The notes beneath the pieces are model-generated. The model worked only from the letters and a program-made list of their open reading frames with translations, was not told the DNA's origin and did no database searches. From positions 1 through 22,004 of the forward strand of contig CAZYJR010000047.1 in the NCBI GenBank assembly GCA_964647905.1: a stretch of 22,004 bases of DNA. The letters are read 5' to 3'. Numbering within the stretch: position 1 is the stretch's first letter; every line of letters starts with the position of its first letter. This document shows positions 14,714 through 21,962 of this stretch, in pieces. This DNA is from CAZYJR01 sp964647905. GTDB lineage: Bacteria > Desulfobacterota > DSM-4660 > Desulfatiglandales > HGW-15. A program made the translations under genes and the position numbers.

Positions 14714-15937
14714 TCAGGCCCGCTCCATGTTCCTGCAGACCTCCTCGGCGAAGCCCGAGCAGGAGGCCTCCCGCGCGCTGTCCATGAGCCGGGCCAGGTC
14801 ATAGGTCACGCAGCCCTCGGCGTAGGTCTTCTCCAAGGCCTCGCCTATCTTGAGGGCCGCCTCGGTCCATCCCATGTGCTCGAGCATCATGGCCCCGCTG
14901 AGGATCAGGGAGCTGGGATTGACCTTGTCCAGCCCGGCGTACTTGGGGGCTGTGCCGTGTGTGGCCTCGAAAAGGGCGTAGCCGCTCTCGTAGTTGATGT
15001 TGGCCCCCGGGGCCATGCCTATGCCCCCGACTTGGGCGGCCAGGGCGTCTGAAAGGTAGTCGCCGTTCAGGTTCATGGTGGCGATGACGTCGAACTCCTG
15101 CGGCCTGGTAAGGGCCTGCTGGAAGAATATGTCGGCGATCACGTCCTTTATAAGGATCCTCCCCTTGCTCCCGCTCCCGCCGGCCGCATCGTCCCAGGCC
15201 GCGGTGCGATCCGGGAAGGCCTCCCGCGCCAGCTCATATCCCCATTTCCTAAAGGCCCCTTCGGTGAACTTCTGGATGTTTCCCTTGTGGACCAGGGTCA
15301 CAGAGGTCCTGGCGTGGTTCAGTGCGTACTCGATGGCCGCCCGAATCAGCCGGCGGCTCCTGGAGCGGCTTATGGGCTTTATGCCTATGGCGGTGTCCTC
15401 GGGGAGGTCCCAGCCGTACCTGTCCCTGAGGAAGCCCCTGAGAGCCGCCGTCTCTCCCCCTCCCGCCGGGAGCTCCAGGCCCGCGTAAACGTCTTCCGTG
15501 TTCTCCCTGAAAACGAGCATGTCCACCTTCCACGGCTCGCGCACCGGGCTGGGAACCCCGGGGAAGTATCTCACCGGCCTCACGCAGGCGTACAGGTCCA
15601 GCTCCTGGCGCAGGGCCACGTTCAGACTGCGGAACCCCTCCCCGACAGGCGTGGTGAGAGGGCCCTTTATCCCCACCCGGTGCTCCTTGAAGGACCGAAC
15701 GGTCTCGGCCGGCAGCCACTCGCCCGTCAGCCGGTGCGCCTTTTCACCGGCCGCCACCTCTTTCCATATGATGCGCCGCCCGCCCCTCCAGCATAGCTCC
15801 ACCGCGCGGTCCAGGACCAGGGCCGCGGCCCTCCAGATGTCAGGGCCGATCCCGTCCCCCTCGATATAGGGGATCACCGGGCGGTCGGGCACCACCAGCC
15901 GGCCGTCCTTGAAGTCCACCAGCCCGCCTGTTTCCAC
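14714..15937 (-). CDS. icd: NADP-dependent isocitrate dehydrogenase
   Basis: This is a TCA-cycle enzyme converting isocitrate to 2-oxoglutarate and CO2, cytoplasmic homodimer type. The 407-residue product closely follows E. coli Icd: IPYIEGDGIGPD near the N-terminus, RSLNVALRQELDLYACVRPVRY with S104 at the place of the phosphorylated Ser113, FRENTEDVYAGLE, and NLNGDYLSDALAAQVGGIG. NADP preference is indicated by HGTAPKYAG (Lys-Tyr pair) and by TYDLARLMD, which keeps the Tyr and Arg matching E. coli Tyr391 and Arg395. The start is set to the GTG at 15937, with AAGGAGG and a nearer CAGGAG upstream. An ATG at 16024 is in frame, but it has no ribosome site and sits at or before the predicted transcription start. 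No aceK is visible. Confidence 0.95.
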   Translation of the reverse strand: METGGLVDFKDGRLVVPDRPVIPYIEGDGIGPDIWRAAALVLDRAVELCWRGGRRIIWKEVAAGEKAHRLTGEWLPAETVRSFKEHRVGIKGPLTTPVGEGFRSLNVALRQELDLYACVRPVRYFPGVPSPVREPWKVDMLVFRENTEDVYAGLELPAGGGETAALRGFLRDRYGWDLPEDTAIGIKPISRSRSRRLIRAAIEYALNHARTSVTLVHKGNIQKFTEGAFRKWGYELAREAFPDRTAAWDDAAGGSGSKGRILIKDVIADIFFQQALTRPQEFDVIATMNLNGDYLSDALAAQVGGIGMAPGANINYESGYALFEATHGTAPKYAGLDKVNPSSLILSGAMMLEHMGWTEAALKIGEALEKTYAEGCVTYDLARLMDSAREASCSGFAEEVCRNMERA

Positions 15938-16027
15938 TGTCTCCTGTCCTCCTTCGCCTGGGATCGGGCCCCGGATCGCCGCGAACGGATCCGCATCCGG
16001 TCCCGGACCGTCCCCGGGGCCCATGAA

Positions 16028-16070
16028 AACATACCACGTCCCGGGGGGCGGTCAACGTCTTTTTAAAAAG
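16028..16070 (-). promoter_or_regulatory. Promoter of icd with AT-rich upstream element
   Basis: On the minus strand TTGACC (16050-16055), a 16-base spacer and TATGTT (16028-16033) form a sigma-70-like promoter. Just upstream of the -35 lies the perfect palindrome CTTTTTAAAAAG (16059-16070), whose A and T tracts fit an UP element. Transcription would start near 16021, consistent with the GTG start at 15937 and a leader of about 85 bases. Confidence 0.6.
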
Positions 16071-16130
16071 GCGGGCTCTTGGCCGGAGCTACCCCGGAGC
16101 GGATTTTCCCGAAAACCGCCCCGAAAAATC

Positions 16131-16158
16131 TTGACACCCGGCCGGATTTGGTTATCTT
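16131..16158 (+). promoter_or_regulatory. Promoter of the PxxKW small protein
   Basis: TTGACA (16131-16136), a 16-base spacer and TATCTT (16153-16158) give a good sigma-70-like promoter. An A-rich stretch (CCGAAAAATC) lies just upstream. Predicted start of transcription is near 16165, leaving a leader of about 68 bases with a strong hairpin. Confidence 0.65.
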
Positions 16159-16179
16159 CTCCGAGTTTTGCTTTTTACC

Positions 16180-16211
16180 CGGGGCGCCCTTGAAGCGGCG
16201 CCCCGAATTTT
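16180..16211 (+). promoter_or_regulatory. GC-rich leader hairpin followed by a short T-run
   Basis: CGGGGCGCC (16180-16188) pairs perfectly with GGCGCCCCG (16197-16205) around an 8-base loop, CTTGAAGC. AATTTT follows at 16206-16211. It lies inside the predicted leader of the PxxKW gene, 21 bases before its ATG. It looks like a weak intrinsic terminator or attenuator, or an mRNA-stabilising stem. Confidence 0.5.
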
Positions 16212-16232
16212 GAAAGAAAGGATGTGATACCC

Positions 16233-16514
16233 ATGGACTGTGCAACCGTAAAGGCTGGTGTCGACTGCTTTTTCATGTCCAAGAGCGGCTGCCGATTCAA
16301 CGGCGGCCACTGCCATCCGGTGGTGGAGCAATGCGAGGGCTGCCAGCGGATCAAGGAGTTTTCCGCCGGGAAATACTGTCTCAGCTTTCCCGATCCTTCC
16401 GTAAAGTGGCGGACCGGCGCCTGCGCCATGGCCACCCATGTTCAGGCGGACAACGGTACCCGGACAAACGGCAAGATAAACCCGCTCAAGGCGTCCAAGA
16501 GAGGCCGCCGGTAG
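16233..16514 (+). CDS. PxxKW-family cysteine-rich small protein
   Basis: This is a 93-residue protein with eight cysteines (3, 12, 20, 27, 34, 37, 49, 64) and the naming motif PSVKW at 55-59. MDCATVKAGVDCFFMSKSGC at the start and CHPVVEQCEGCQRI at 27-40 match the pattern I know for PxxKW cysteine-rich proteins, found mainly in deltaproteobacteria. The cysteine spacing (CxxC at 34-37 plus further pairs) suggests a metal or iron-sulfur site, but this is unproven. There is no signal peptide or membrane segment, so it is probably cytoplasmic. The C-terminal tail (after about 75) is basic (KINPLKASKRGRR). The start is the ATG at 16233, with AAGGAT about 9 bases upstream; the GTG at 16224 is too close to that site. 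It has its own promoter and leader hairpin. Function unknown. Confidence 0.88.
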   Translation: MDCATVKAGVDCFFMSKSGCRFNGGHCHPVVEQCEGCQRIKEFSAGKYCLSFPDPSVKWRTGACAMATHVQADNGTRTNGKINPLKASKRGRR

Positions 16515-16541
16515 GGGGGTAGTGGGATCCCGGCCCCGGGG

Positions 16542-17276
16542 TCAGCGAGTCTCCGGCTCCACGTGGACCAGGAACTCGCGATTGCCCTTGGGGCCCAAGA
16601 AGGGTGAGGGGATCTGCTCCAGGACCCGCCAGCCGAGGTCCTCGAAGAAGGCCGAGAGCCCTTCCAGGACCGTGCGGTGAAGCGCCGGGTCCCGCACCAC
16701 CCCCCCCTTGCCCACCTGCCCGCGGCCCACTTCGAACTGGGGCTTGACCAGGGCGGCGACAAAAGGCGCTTCGGGTCGAAGCAGGCGTATCACCGCAGGG
16801 AAGACCAGCCTCAGTGATATGAAGGATACGTCTATGACTGCGCCGTGGGCGTACTCCCCCAGGATATCGGGTGTTAGATGCCTGATATTGGTCTTTTCAA
16901 GGGCCCTGACCCGCGGGTCCTGCCTGAGCTTCCAGTCGAGCTGGCCGTAGCCCACGTCCACGGCCAGCACCCGGGCCGCCCCGCGCTGCAGGAGGCAGTC
17001 GGTGAACCCGCCCGTGGACGCCCCTACGTCCAGGATCACCTTCCCTCTGACATGAACGGGGAAGGCGTCCAGGGCCGCAGCCAGCTTGAGGCCCCCGCGG
17101 CTTACGAAAGGCGGCCCGGAGGGGCGCAAAACGATTTCGGCATCCAAGGGGACCGCATGGCCGGGCTTTTCCACTGCGGTCCCGTCCACACTCACCAGTC
17201 CCGCCATTATCATGGCCCTGGCCCTCTGGCGGCTCTCCGCCAGGCCCCTGCGGGCCATCAACTGATCCAGCCTCAC
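16542..17276 (-). CDS. tlyA: TlyA-family rRNA 2'-O-methyltransferase (hemolysin-like)
   Basis: TlyA proteins methylate the 2'-O of rRNA cytidines, and the family is often annotated as hemolysin. The 244-residue product has an N-terminal S4 RNA-binding domain (MRLDQLMARRGLAESRQRA, about 1-60), a linker with PFVSRGGLKL, and a Rossmann methyltransferase domain with the SAM-binding DVGASTGGFTDCLL. Further family blocks are DVSFISLRLVFP, LVKPQFEVGR and GNREFLVHV. The start is a GTG at 17276, 7 bases after the dxs stop, with a weak purine-rich AAGAAGAAG upstream, so it is probably coupled to dxs. Placement after dxs is common in this group. The rRNA site methylated cannot be read from the sequence. 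Confidence 0.92.
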   Translation of the reverse strand: MRLDQLMARRGLAESRQRARAMIMAGLVSVDGTAVEKPGHAVPLDAEIVLRPSGPPFVSRGGLKLAAALDAFPVHVRGKVILDVGASTGGFTDCLLQRGAARVLAVDVGYGQLDWKLRQDPRVRALEKTNIRHLTPDILGEYAHGAVIDVSFISLRLVFPAVIRLLRPEAPFVAALVKPQFEVGRGQVGKGGVVRDPALHRTVLEGLSAFFEDLGWRVLEQIPSPFLGPKGNREFLVHVEPETR

Positions 17277-17283
17277 CTTCTTC

Positions 17284-19188
17284 TTACGCTCTTCGGCGGA
17301 AATCCAGAGCCTCCTTCAGGACCGCCCCGGCCTCCAGGCCGCAGCTCTGTCTCAGGAGATGAAGGGACCCGTGCTCGATGAATCGGTCGGGGAGCCCCAT
17401 ACGCCTGACCGCCACCTTGCCGAGGATTCCGGCCTCGTTGAAGTACTCGAGCACCGCTCCTCCCAGCCCGCCCAGCCTGGTGTTCTCCTCCACCACCAGG
17501 CATCGGCCCGTGGCCAGGGCGGCTTCAGCGACCTCGGGGTCCAGGGGCTTAACAAAACGGGCGTTTATGACCCCGGCCTTGATACCTTCGGCCTCCAAGG
17601 ACTCGGCCGCCTCCACGCAAGGGGCCACGGCCGAGCCCAACGCCAGTATGGTGAGATCCCTGCCGTTGCGGATGGTCTCCGACACCCCCGCCGGTAGCTC
17701 CTTGAAGCCCTCGTCCATGGCGACGCCCACCCCCTTTCCCCTGGGATAGCGGATGGCCGCCGGCCCGGGAAGGCGGAGGGCCGTGTAGAGCATGTGGCGC
17801 AGCTCGTTTTCGTCCTTGGGCGCCATCACCGTCATGTTGGGCAGGATCCGCAAGAAGGAGACATCGAACGGGCCGTGGTGGGTGGGGCCGTCCTCGCCCA
17901 CCAGGCCCGCGCGGTCCAGGCAGAAGACCACGGGCAGGTTTTGGAGGCAGACGTCGTGGATGATCTGGTCATAGGCCCGCTGCAAAAAGGTGGAATATAT
18001 GGCGACCACCGGCCTCAGCCCCTCGGTGGCAAGGCCCGCTGCAAAGGTGACCGCGTGCTGCTCGGCTATGCCGGCGTCCAGGAAGCGGTCCGGGAAGGTC
18101 TCTGCGAACTTGACCAATCCGGTGCCTTCCGGCATGGCCGCGGTTATGGCGAATATGGACGGGTCCTCGCTTCCCAGCTCCACCATGGCGTCCCCGAACA
18201 CCTCGGTGTACGTGGGCGGAGGAGCGGGGGTGCCCGGCGGGGCGGGCGAGCCGGTCTCTATCTCGAACAACCCCACCCCGTGGTAGTGGGACGGGTCGTT
18301 TTCCGCCGGCGGGTATCCCTTGCCCTTGACTGTCACCACGTGGACCAGGACCGGCCCCCGGAGGTGGAGGGTATTCTGGAAAGTCTCTATGAGGCGGTCT
18401 ATGCGGTGGCCTTGTATGGGGCCTATGTACTTGAACTTGAATGCCTCGAAGAGCATGCCCGGGGTGAAGAACGTGATGAACGAGTCCTCGCTCCTGCGGG
18501 CGATGTTCAGTATGTTCTCGCCCACCCCGGGTATGGACTTGAGGAAGTTTTCCAGCTCCTTCCTGAAGTTGGTGAAACGCCTGCCCGACATCTTGCGGCT
18601 CAGGAAGGACGAGAACGCCCCTACATTGGGGGCGATGGACATCTCGTTGTCGTTGAGCACCACTATCAGGTCCCGCTCGGTGTGGCCGGCCTGGTTGAGC
18701 CCTTCATAGGCCATTCCCCCGGTCATGGACCCGTCCCCGATCACTGCAAGGACCCGGGCCTGCTCACCCCTGAGGGCCTTGGCCGTGCTGATCCCCAGCC
18801 CGGCGGATATGGAGGTGCTGCTGTGTCCCGTGTCGAACGTGTCATAAGGGCTCTCAGCCCGCTTGGGAAACCCGCTCAGCCCGCCGTGGCTCCTCAGGGT
18901 GTGGAAGAGGTCCCTGCGGCCGGTTATCAGCTTGTGGGCGTAGGACTGGTGCCCCACGTCCCAGATCAGCTTGTCCGTCGGGGTGTCGAAGACGTAGTGG
19001 AGGGCCAGGGTGAGCTCTATCACGCCCAGGCTGGGGGCCAGGTGCCCGCCGGTCCTGGATACGGTCTGGATTATGGCCTGCCTGAGCTCCGAGGCCAGCC
19101 GCTCCAGCTCCGGTATGGAGAGCTCTTTCAGGTCGGCTGGCGCATTTATTTTCGGGAGGAGTTGGTCTTCGTCGTCTCTTTCGCTCAT
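17284..19188 (-). CDS. dxs: 1-deoxy-D-xylulose-5-phosphate synthase
   Basis: Dxs condenses pyruvate and glyceraldehyde 3-phosphate with thiamine diphosphate, the entry step of the MEP isoprenoid pathway, and also feeds thiamine and pyridoxal synthesis. The 634-residue product has the full set: GGHLAPSLGVIEL (H49), WDVGHQSYAHKLITGR, the thiamine diphosphate site GDGSMTGGMAYEGLNQAG beginning at 151 and ending in NDNEM (179-183), then the pyrimidine domain with GIAEQHAVTFAAGLA and a C-terminal transketolase domain. The start at 19188 overlaps the ispA stop by 4 bases (ATGA), with AAGGA upstream; a longer frame to 19485 is ispA in another frame. Overlap with ispA suggests coordinated supply of isoprenoid precursors and prenyl diphosphate. 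Confidence 0.97.
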   Translation of the reverse strand: MSERDDEDQLLPKINAPADLKELSIPELERLASELRQAIIQTVSRTGGHLAPSLGVIELTLALHYVFDTPTDKLIWDVGHQSYAHKLITGRRDLFHTLRSHGGLSGFPKRAESPYDTFDTGHSSTSISAGLGISTAKALRGEQARVLAVIGDGSMTGGMAYEGLNQAGHTERDLIVVLNDNEMSIAPNVGAFSSFLSRKMSGRRFTNFRKELENFLKSIPGVGENILNIARRSEDSFITFFTPGMLFEAFKFKYIGPIQGHRIDRLIETFQNTLHLRGPVLVHVVTVKGKGYPPAENDPSHYHGVGLFEIETGSPAPPGTPAPPPTYTEVFGDAMVELGSEDPSIFAITAAMPEGTGLVKFAETFPDRFLDAGIAEQHAVTFAAGLATEGLRPVVAIYSTFLQRAYDQIIHDVCLQNLPVVFCLDRAGLVGEDGPTHHGPFDVSFLRILPNMTVMAPKDENELRHMLYTALRLPGPAAIRYPRGKGVGVAMDEGFKELPAGVSETIRNGRDLTILALGSAVAPCVEAAESLEAEGIKAGVINARFVKPLDPEVAEAALATGRCLVVEENTRLGGLGGAVLEYFNEAGILGKVAVRRMGLPDRFIEHGSLHLLRQSCGLEAGAVLKEALDFRRRA

Positions 19189-20081
19189 TTCCTTCTCTCG
19201 ATTACATAATTGGCAATGGCCCTGAGGGGGTCGGCCGGCCGGTCGAAGTCTCCCAGGGACTCCAGTGCCCGGGAGACCAGCTCCCGCCGGATGCGCCTGG
19301 ATTCCTCCAGCCCGAAAGCGGCCGGATAGGTGAGCTTGCCGCGCTCGGCGTCGCTGCCCACACCCTTGCCCAGGTCGCGGCTGTCGCCCTCCACGTTGAG
19401 GATGTCGTCCGAGATCTGGAAGGCGAGGCCTATCGCCCTCCCGTAGGCGGCCAGGGCGCCCAGGGCCTGCTCGCCCCCGCCGCACAGGGCGGCCCCGGAG
19501 ACGGTTGAGACCTCGATCAAGTCCGCGGTCTTGTGGGCGTGGATGAATTCCACCATGTCCCGCTCCGGAGGTTTGCCCTCGGCCTTGATGTCCGCGGCCT
19601 GCCCGCCTATCATGCCGCGGTAGCCGGCCGCCGAGGCGATCGCCCCTATGACCCGGAGCACGGCCCTATGGTCGGCCCCGCCGGGCGGCTCCATATCGGC
19701 CAGGATCCTGAAGGCCTCGGTCAGGAGCCCGTCCCCGGCCAGGAGGGCCATGGCGTCGCCGAAGACCTTGTGACTGGTGGGCTTGCCCCTCCTCAGGTCG
19801 TCGTCGTCCATCACGGGCAGGTCGTCGTGGATCAGGGAGTAGGTATGGATGAGCTCCAGGGCGCAGGCCGCGGGCAGCACGCTTCGGGCCTCGCCCCCTA
19901 CCGCCTCTGCGCCCGCCAGGCAGAGGATGGGTCTGAGGCGCTTCCCGCCGGCGAACAGGCTGTAGAGCATGGCCTCCAAGACTTCACCGGAGGGCCCTTC
20001 CGCCCGGGGCAGGTATCGCGCCAGGCCCTCCTCCACCATCCCGCGCTTCTCGGCCAAGTAGGTCTCCAGTCGGAAGCTCAC
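19185..20081 (-). CDS. ispA: Farnesyl/geranyl diphosphate synthase (polyprenyl synthetase)
   Basis: This is a trans-prenyltransferase joining IPP to allylic diphosphates; in bacteria with this neighbourhood it usually makes farnesyl diphosphate. The 298-residue product has GGKRLRP (45-51), the first aspartate-rich motif HDDLPVMDDDDLRRGKPTSH (D86, D87, D92) and the second one in FQISDDILNVEGD near 221-233. The second motif reads DDILN where E. coli IspA has DDILD, so the third Asp is replaced by Asn while a later Asp (EGD) remains. The start is a GTG at 20081 that overlaps the xseB stop by 4 bases (GTGA), preceded by GAGGAG. Geranylgeranyl product cannot be excluded from the sequence. Confidence 0.94.
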   Translation of the reverse strand: MSFRLETYLAEKRGMVEEGLARYLPRAEGPSGEVLEAMLYSLFAGGKRLRPILCLAGAEAVGGEARSVLPAACALELIHTYSLIHDDLPVMDDDDLRRGKPTSHKVFGDAMALLAGDGLLTEAFRILADMEPPGGADHRAVLRVIGAIASAAGYRGMIGGQAADIKAEGKPPERDMVEFIHAHKTADLIEVSTVSGAALCGGGEQALGALAAYGRAIGLAFQISDDILNVEGDSRDLGKGVGSDAERGKLTYPAAFGLEESRRIRRELVSRALESLGDFDRPADPLRAIANYVIERRK

Positions 20082-20320
20082 GGCTCCTCGCCTTCGCCCC
20101 CCGCTTCAAAGGGCCGCAGTGCGGAGCTCCCGTCCTGCTCCTTTACCAGCAGGGAGACCTTCTTTTCCACCTCCTCGAGCTTCTTCGAGCAGAAGGAGAG
20201 GAGCTTCATCCCTTCCTCAAAGGCCTTCAAGGACTCCTCCAGGGGCATGTCGCCGCTCTCCAGGTGCTGGACGATCTCCTCCAGCCGCTTCATCGATGTC
20301 TCGAACGTCTCCTCAGTCAT
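20078..20320 (-). CDS. xseB: Exodeoxyribonuclease VII small subunit
   Basis: XseB is the small subunit of exonuclease VII, which degrades single-stranded DNA and binds several copies to each XseA. The 80-residue product starts TFETSMKRLEEIVQHLESGDMPLEESLKAFEEGMKL, the family signature, and is almost entirely helical until about residue 62, followed by a loose tail. The ATG at 20320 overlaps the xseA end by 8 bases; its stop overlaps the ispA GTG by 4 bases. Both overlaps indicate one translationally coupled operon. Confidence 0.95.
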   Translation of the reverse strand: MTEETFETSMKRLEEIVQHLESGDMPLEESLKAFEEGMKLLSFCSKKLEEVEKKVSLLVKEQDGSSALRPFEAGGEGEEP

Positions 20321-21671
20321 TCGCCTTCTCCACGGTGCATTCCAGTTCGCCGGCGGCCAGGGTCACCAGGACCCTCTCCCGCGGCGCCACATCCGAGGCC
20401 CGCCTGACCACCCTCTTTTCCGGCAGAGTCCTGGTCACGCTGTACCCCCTCGCGAGTATGGCCATCGGATCCAGGGCCCTCAGGTTGGCCCCGGCCACTG
20501 AGAGCTCGGCCCGCTTGGCCGAGAGGATCCGGTTGATGGAGGCCTCCAGCGACTTCCCGGTGTAAAGGAGCTCCCTGCGGCGGGATTGCACGGCGGTCCC
20601 CGGAGAGGCCCGGAGGAGCGAGCCGGCGGCCGAGGCCAAGCGGGTCCTGCGCTCCCTCATTATCGATCCGAGGCTCCGCTCCAGCCTCCCGGAAATCTCG
20701 TCCAGCCGCATCCAGGCCTGTTCCAGGGACTTCCGCGGATCCCGGAGCCTGGAGGCGAGTTGCTCGAGATGTCTGGACCAGCGCAGGACGCCCCCCCGGA
20801 CGCCCGCACCCAGCCGGTCCCGCAGGTCCTCCAGCCTCCGGACCAGGGCCTCCTTTTCCACCACCAGCATCTCGGCCGCGGCCGAAGGCGTGGGGGCCCG
20901 CAGGTCCGCGGCCAGGTCGGCGATGGTTACATCCACCTCGTGTCCGACCGCCGAGACCACGGGTATCCTGGAGGCCCTGATCGCCCGGGCCAGGCCTTCG
21001 TCGTTGAACGCCCAGAGGTCCTCCAGCGATCCGCCTCCCCGGGTAAGGACTATCACGTCCGCATCCAGCTCCCTGTTGACCGTCTCGAGCGCCGCGACGA
21101 TCTCCCCCGGGGCCTGCTCTCCCTGCACCCTGACTGGCACGACGGTTATCTCGATATTGGCGAAGCGCCTGTGTATGACCTTGAGAAAGTCCCTCACCGC
21201 GGCTCCGGTGGGCGAGGTCACCACCGCAACCCTGCCGGGCATGAAGGGGAGGGGCCTCTTTGCCTCTTCGCTGAAGAGTCCCTCCGCAGCGAGCTTCCGC
21301 TTCAACTGCTCGAAGGCCAGGGCCAGCGCGCCCACGCCCAGCGGTTCGAGGTAGTCCAGCACCACCTGGTACTCCCCCCTGGGCTCGTATACTCCTATTC
21401 TTCCCTGGGCCAGGACCCTCATCCCGTCTTCCGGCCTGAACTTGAGATAGCGGACCTGCGGCCGGAACATGACCGCCCTTATCTGAGCCCGCTCGTCCTT
21501 CAGCCCCATGTAGTAGTGCCCCGAGCCGGGAGACCGGAAGTTGGAGATCTCCCCCTCCAGCCAGACGAAGCGGAAGGCCCCCTCCAGGAGGTCCCTTATC
21601 TCCTCGGTCAGCGCGCTCACCGTGTATACCCTGGGGCCCGGGGCTTCCAGGGTGGGATCGGAATCGATCAA
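20313..21671 (-). CDS. xseA: Exodeoxyribonuclease VII large subunit
   Basis: XseA is the catalytic subunit of exonuclease VII, acting on single-stranded DNA in repair and recombination. The 452-residue product has an N-terminal OB-fold domain (VWLEGEISNFRSPGSGHYYMGLKD, about 37-60), and a catalytic domain with PGRVAVVTSPTGAAVRDFL, TRGGGSLEDLWAFNDE and SAVGHEVDVTIADLAADLRAPTPSAAAE. A long helical region (about 280-400) follows, then a short C-terminal segment with ARGYSVTR. The start is a TTG at 21671, with GGAGAGAGG about 8 bases upstream. It is first in the xseA-xseB-ispA-dxs-tlyA operon. Confidence 0.96.
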   Translation of the reverse strand: MIDSDPTLEAPGPRVYTVSALTEEIRDLLEGAFRFVWLEGEISNFRSPGSGHYYMGLKDERAQIRAVMFRPQVRYLKFRPEDGMRVLAQGRIGVYEPRGEYQVVLDYLEPLGVGALALAFEQLKRKLAAEGLFSEEAKRPLPFMPGRVAVVTSPTGAAVRDFLKVIHRRFANIEITVVPVRVQGEQAPGEIVAALETVNRELDADVIVLTRGGGSLEDLWAFNDEGLARAIRASRIPVVSAVGHEVDVTIADLAADLRAPTPSAAAEMLVVEKEALVRRLEDLRDRLGAGVRGGVLRWSRHLEQLASRLRDPRKSLEQAWMRLDEISGRLERSLGSIMRERRTRLASAAGSLLRASPGTAVQSRRRELLYTGKSLEASINRILSAKRAELSVAGANLRALDPMAILARGYSVTRTLPEKRVVRRASDVAPRERVLVTLAAGELECTVEKAND

Positions 21672-21697
21672 GGTCGGCCTCTCTCCGGGTCAATGTC

Positions 21698-21717
21698 TCG
21701 GGTCCTGATCGACCCGA
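21698..21717 (-). promoter_or_regulatory. Inverted repeat at the start of the xseA transcript
   Basis: TCGGGTC and GACCCGA are exact reverse complements around a 6-base centre. The repeat starts almost at the predicted +1 of xseA, so it could be an operator or a 5'-end hairpin that stabilises the message. Confidence 0.4.
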
Positions 21718-21724
21718 ATCCTCA

Positions 21725-21753
21725 ATGCTATAGGAATGCGATCCTGCTTACAA
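21725..21753 (-). promoter_or_regulatory. Probable promoter of the xseA-xseB-ispA-dxs-tlyA operon
   Basis: The minus strand has TTGTAA (21748-21753), a 17-base spacer and TAGCAT (21725-21730); a TATAGC alternative sits 2 bases further upstream. Transcription would start near 21718, about 47 bases before the TTG start. Confidence 0.5.
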
Positions 21754-21926
21754 CCCTTTTGATCGGGCCCGGAAGGGCGGACCGAGCGGGTTCGCGCATG
21801 ATCTTCTGAATCATCCTGGCCCACTCCTTATCGGGATGAAAGACCGTTGGCAGTGCGTCGTCTTCTTCCTTGGCTTTTCTCTTTGGCCTCTCGCCTTTCC
21901 GTTATGCCAAAGCCATCAGAAAACGC

Positions 21927-21962
21927 TTGACATATTACGAATCACATAGTACGTTATCCGTA
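21927..21962 (+). promoter_or_regulatory. Promoter/operator of the higB-type toxin gene
   Basis: TTGACA (21927-21932), a 17-base spacer and TACGTT (21950-21955) form a likely promoter that would start transcription at or next to the ATG. TACG and CGTA around TTATC (21950-21962) form a short inverted repeat over the -10, a place where HigA antitoxins often bind. The region is AT-rich compared with the rest of the window. Confidence 0.4.

Noticed and set aside
15938..16024. N-terminal extension of icd to the ATG at 16024
   Set aside because: It has no ribosome site, and the predicted transcription start lies at about 16021, beside that ATG.
17794..19209. 471-codon open frame on the + strand
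   Set aside because: It lies opposite dxs, has no family motifs and reads as the usual antisense frame of GC-rich DNA.
20317..21693. 458-codon frame on the same strand as xseA
   Set aside because: It is a frame-shifted reading of xseA with Gly/Arg/Pro-rich low-complexity content.
20586..21809. 407-codon open frame on the + strand
   Set aside because: It lies opposite xseA; composition is Pro/Gly/Arg-rich with no recognisable domain, while xseA is certain.
21740..21912. Open frame on the - strand between xseA and higB encoding a basic peptide (contains FHPDKEWARMIQKIM)
   Set aside because: It has no ATG, GTG or TTG start before the first internal Met, no ribosome site, and I recognise no family. 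It could be a gene remnant, but the evidence is too thin.
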